From: Limimaricola variabilis
GTDB lineage: Bacteria > Pseudomonadota > Alphaproteobacteria > Rhodobacterales > Rhodobacteraceae
NCBI RefSeq assembly: GCF_014195545.1
Contig: NZ_JACIBX010000008.1
Coordinates: forward strand, 1-64,000
Reading direction: 5' to 3'
DNA: 64,000 nucleotides
The position numbers and the translations under genes are program-made. The notes under the pieces are model-generated. The model made no database searches, was not told the origin of the DNA, and saw only the letters and a list, made by a program, of their open reading frames with translations. Shown here in pieces: positions 62,521 through 64,000 of this stretch. Within the stretch, counting starts at the first letter, position 1. Each line of letters begins with the position of its first letter.

Positions 62521-63525
62521 TCAGCCCCGCGTCGCGGCCGTGCGGATCGCGTCGGCGATGCGGCGCGCCTCGGGGCTGTCGCCCTTCGCGGGCCAGCCCT
62601 CGCGCTGGGCGGTGCGGTCGCCGTCGGTGGCTTCGGTCTGGTCGTGGAACAGCACCATCCGGGTCGGATAGGGCAGGTCGACCCCCGCCGCGTTCAGCGC
62701 GTTGTAGACATCTCGGATCACCCGGCCCCAGACATGCACCACGTCCGAGCGCTTCGAATCCGTCCACCAGCGCAGCCGCACCGTGTTGCCGTCTGCATCC
62801 ATGCCCCACGGGATCGCCTCGGGCGCCGGGTCGGAGAGCACGCCCTCGCAACCCTGCGCGGCCTCGATCATGATGCGGCAAGCCTCGTCGAAATCGTCGG
62901 AGCAGCCGATCAGCACGTCGTATTGCGACCGGCGCTTGTCGAAGGCTGTGTTGACCACCACGGCGTCGGTGTAGATGTCGGCATTCGGGATCACCACGCG
63001 GCGGCCGTCATAGGTCTTGATCAGGGTGGCGCGGGTCTCGATCCGCTCGACCGTGCCCTCATGTCCGCCCGAGACGATCTGGTCGCCGACCTCGAAGGGC
63101 TGGCGCACCAGGATCAGGATGCCCGCCAGCATGTTCTGGAGGATGTCCTTGAAGGCGAAGCCGATCGCCACCGAGCCGATGCCGAGACCGGCGAAGAGAT
63201 CGCCCGGCGAGATCGAAGGGGCGACGATGGTGACGGCGAGCATGACGCCCAGGATCATCACCAGCCAGCGCAGCAGGCTCGCGCCCACATCGCCCAGATT
63301 GTCGCGTCCGCGCGCCCGGCCTGAGCGGCGCACCAGCGCCGCCACGCCCCGCGCGAGAAACCAGAAGACGACCAACAGGACCAGCGCCACCGCGATGTTC
63401 GGCAGCAGCCTGAAGAAACCGTCCGCCCATGCGTCGAGCTTCTCGAAGATGTTGCCGGTGTCGGCATCGACGGCCGCGAGGCTGTCGACATCCTCGCGCG
63501 GTGCGGTCTGGGTCTCTTCTTCCAT
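62521..63525 (-). CDS. MscS-family mechanosensitive channel
   Basis: The 334-residue protein has three membrane segments followed by the MscS pore helix and beta domain: LFAGLGIGSVAIGFAFKDILQNMLAGILIL, RQPFEVGDQI, EGTVERIETRATLIKTYDGRRVVIPNADI. It opens under membrane tension to release solutes. GGAGG precedes the ATG. The gene is a single unit next to an ABC ATPase gene on the same strand. Confidence 0.93.
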   Translation of the reverse strand: MEEETQTAPREDVDSLAAVDADTGNIFEKLDAWADGFFRLLPNIAVALVLLVVFWFLARGVAALVRRSGRARGRDNLGDVGASLLRWLVMILGVMLAVTIVAPSISPGDLFAGLGIGSVAIGFAFKDILQNMLAGILILVRQPFEVGDQIVSGGHEGTVERIETRATLIKTYDGRRVVIPNADIYTDAVVVNTAFDKRRSQYDVLIGCSDDFDEACRIMIEAAQGCEGVLSDPAPEAIPWGMDADGNTVRLRWWTDSKRSDVVHVWGRVIRDVYNALNAAGVDLPYPTRMVLFHDQTEATDGDRTAQREGWPAKGDSPEARRIADAIRTAATRG

Positions 63526-63555
63526 GCGGCCTCCGTAATCAGCGGAGGGCCAACC

Positions 63556-64000
63556 TCAGGCGGCGGAGGAGGGTTCCCGCGCCTTGGAGGTCAGCTGCAG
63601 GAACACGTCCTCCAGATCCGCCTCCTCGGTGCGCACGTCGGCGATCCGCATGCCGCCCGCACGGATCGCATCGAGCACGGTGCCCGCACCCATCACCCGC
63701 GCGTCGTAGCCGAAGGCCAAGGTCCCGCCGGGCCGCTCGCTGACGCTGACGCCCTCGGGCAGGGCCGGGATCTGGGCCGGGCCGTCCGGCGTCACGACCA
63801 GAGTCTTGGCGCCGACCCGACCCACCAGATTGGCCGTGGTGTCGCGGGTGATCACCCGGCCCTGGTCGATGATCGCGATCTCGTCGCACATCTCCTGCGC
63901 CTCTTCGAGGTAATGGGTCGTCAGGATGATCGTCGTGCCCTGCTCGTTGAGGCGACGCACGTTGCGCCACAGCATGTTGCGCAGCTCGATGTCGACCCCC
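63556..64000 (-). CDS. ABC transporter ATPase, C-terminal part (cut by window end)
   Basis: Only the last 147 or so residues are present; the 5' part lies beyond 64000. The visible part reads GVDIELRN just after the lost Walker B, then the H-loop region TTIILTTHYLEEAQEMCDEIAIIDQGRV, typical of the NodI/CcmA (multidrug or polysaccharide export) type. The C-terminal regulatory extension ends TSKAREPSSAA. The function cannot be narrowed further. Confidence 0.85.
   Translation of the reverse strand, partial: GVDIELRNMLWRNVRRLNEQGTTIILTTHYLEEAQEMCDEIAIIDQGRVITRDTTANLVGRVGAKTLVVTPDGPAQIPALPEGVSVSERPGGTLAFGYDARVMGAGTVLDAIRAGGMRIADVRTEEADLEDVFLQLTSKAREPSSAA

Overview
The window is one GC-rich, densely coded stretch of an alphaproteobacterial chromosome, most likely a member of the Rhodobacterales (Roseobacter/Rhodobacter group). 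The grounds are an initiator tRNA of alphaproteobacterial type, a MipZ division-site ATPase, an F0 ATP synthase operon (atpI-atpB-atpE-b'-b) separate from F1, a cysteine-free L31, a Core-2/I-branching glycosyltransferase of the kind common in this order, and the ffh ... rpsP-rimM-trmD-rplS-rpmE gene order. No insertion sequence, prophage, CRISPR array or plasmid gene was seen. The sequence alone does not identify a genus or species.

Layout. (1) 19-95: initiator tRNA. (2) 333-8454, minus strand: a branched-chain-amino-acid-type ABC transporter (livF, K, M, H, G) with a long-chain acyl-CoA synthetase-like gene inside the operon and a phenylacetate-CoA ligase-like gene at its head. Divergent from it lie a cytoplasmic hybrid histidine kinase and an OmpR-type regulator (8603-11193). 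A 10-bp direct repeat spaced 30 bp sits between them. (3) 11243-13798: a DUF2256 mini-protein and an Orn/Lys/Arg decarboxylase. (4) 14365-24191: a catabolic cluster. The plus-strand operon holds a NitT/TauT-type ABC importer, an FAD oxidoreductase, a CaiB-type CoA transferase, an enoyl-CoA hydratase and a LysR regulator. The converging minus-strand operon holds a 7Fe ferredoxin, a DapA-family lyase and an aldehyde dehydrogenase. Both operons are preceded by the same 47-bp sequence module, which I take as evidence for one regulon.

(5) 24568-29421: a membrane protein, an orphan DUF2384-like antitoxin-fold protein, a THUMP RNA methyltransferase, an ammonium transporter, a rhodanese and an SDR enzyme. 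(6) 29568-36001: the treZ-treY-glgX trehalose operon. (7) 36272-43659: an MFS carrier in a compositionally plainer patch, a glutathione-reductase-like enzyme, an SDR with an altered active-site motif, an acetyltransferase apparently starting at CTG and coupled to mipZ, a DEAD-box helicase with a 372-base leader, and an unknown protein.

(8) 43907-49665, minus strand: a translation and protein-targeting supercluster (ffh, GNAT, chorismate mutase, rpsP, bluB, rimM, DUF1328, trmD, rplS, rpmE). The vitamin B12 ligand gene bluB is translationally coupled to rpsP. (9) 49901-54107: a LysR gene, a 24-residue membrane peptide, an ArsR regulator with its operator, and the F0 operon. (10) 54194-64000: a secreted small protein, a GntR/FCD regulator with a palindromic operator, an OmpA lipoprotein, an AraC-MGMT fusion, nth, a PfkB-family (adenosine kinase-like) kinase, a PAP2 phosphatase, a divergent sulfotransferase/glycosyltransferase pair, a HIT protein, an MscS channel and the 3' part of an ABC ATPase that runs off the window.

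All calls come from reading the sequence. No database search was run. Substrates of the two ABC clusters are inferred only in broad terms.
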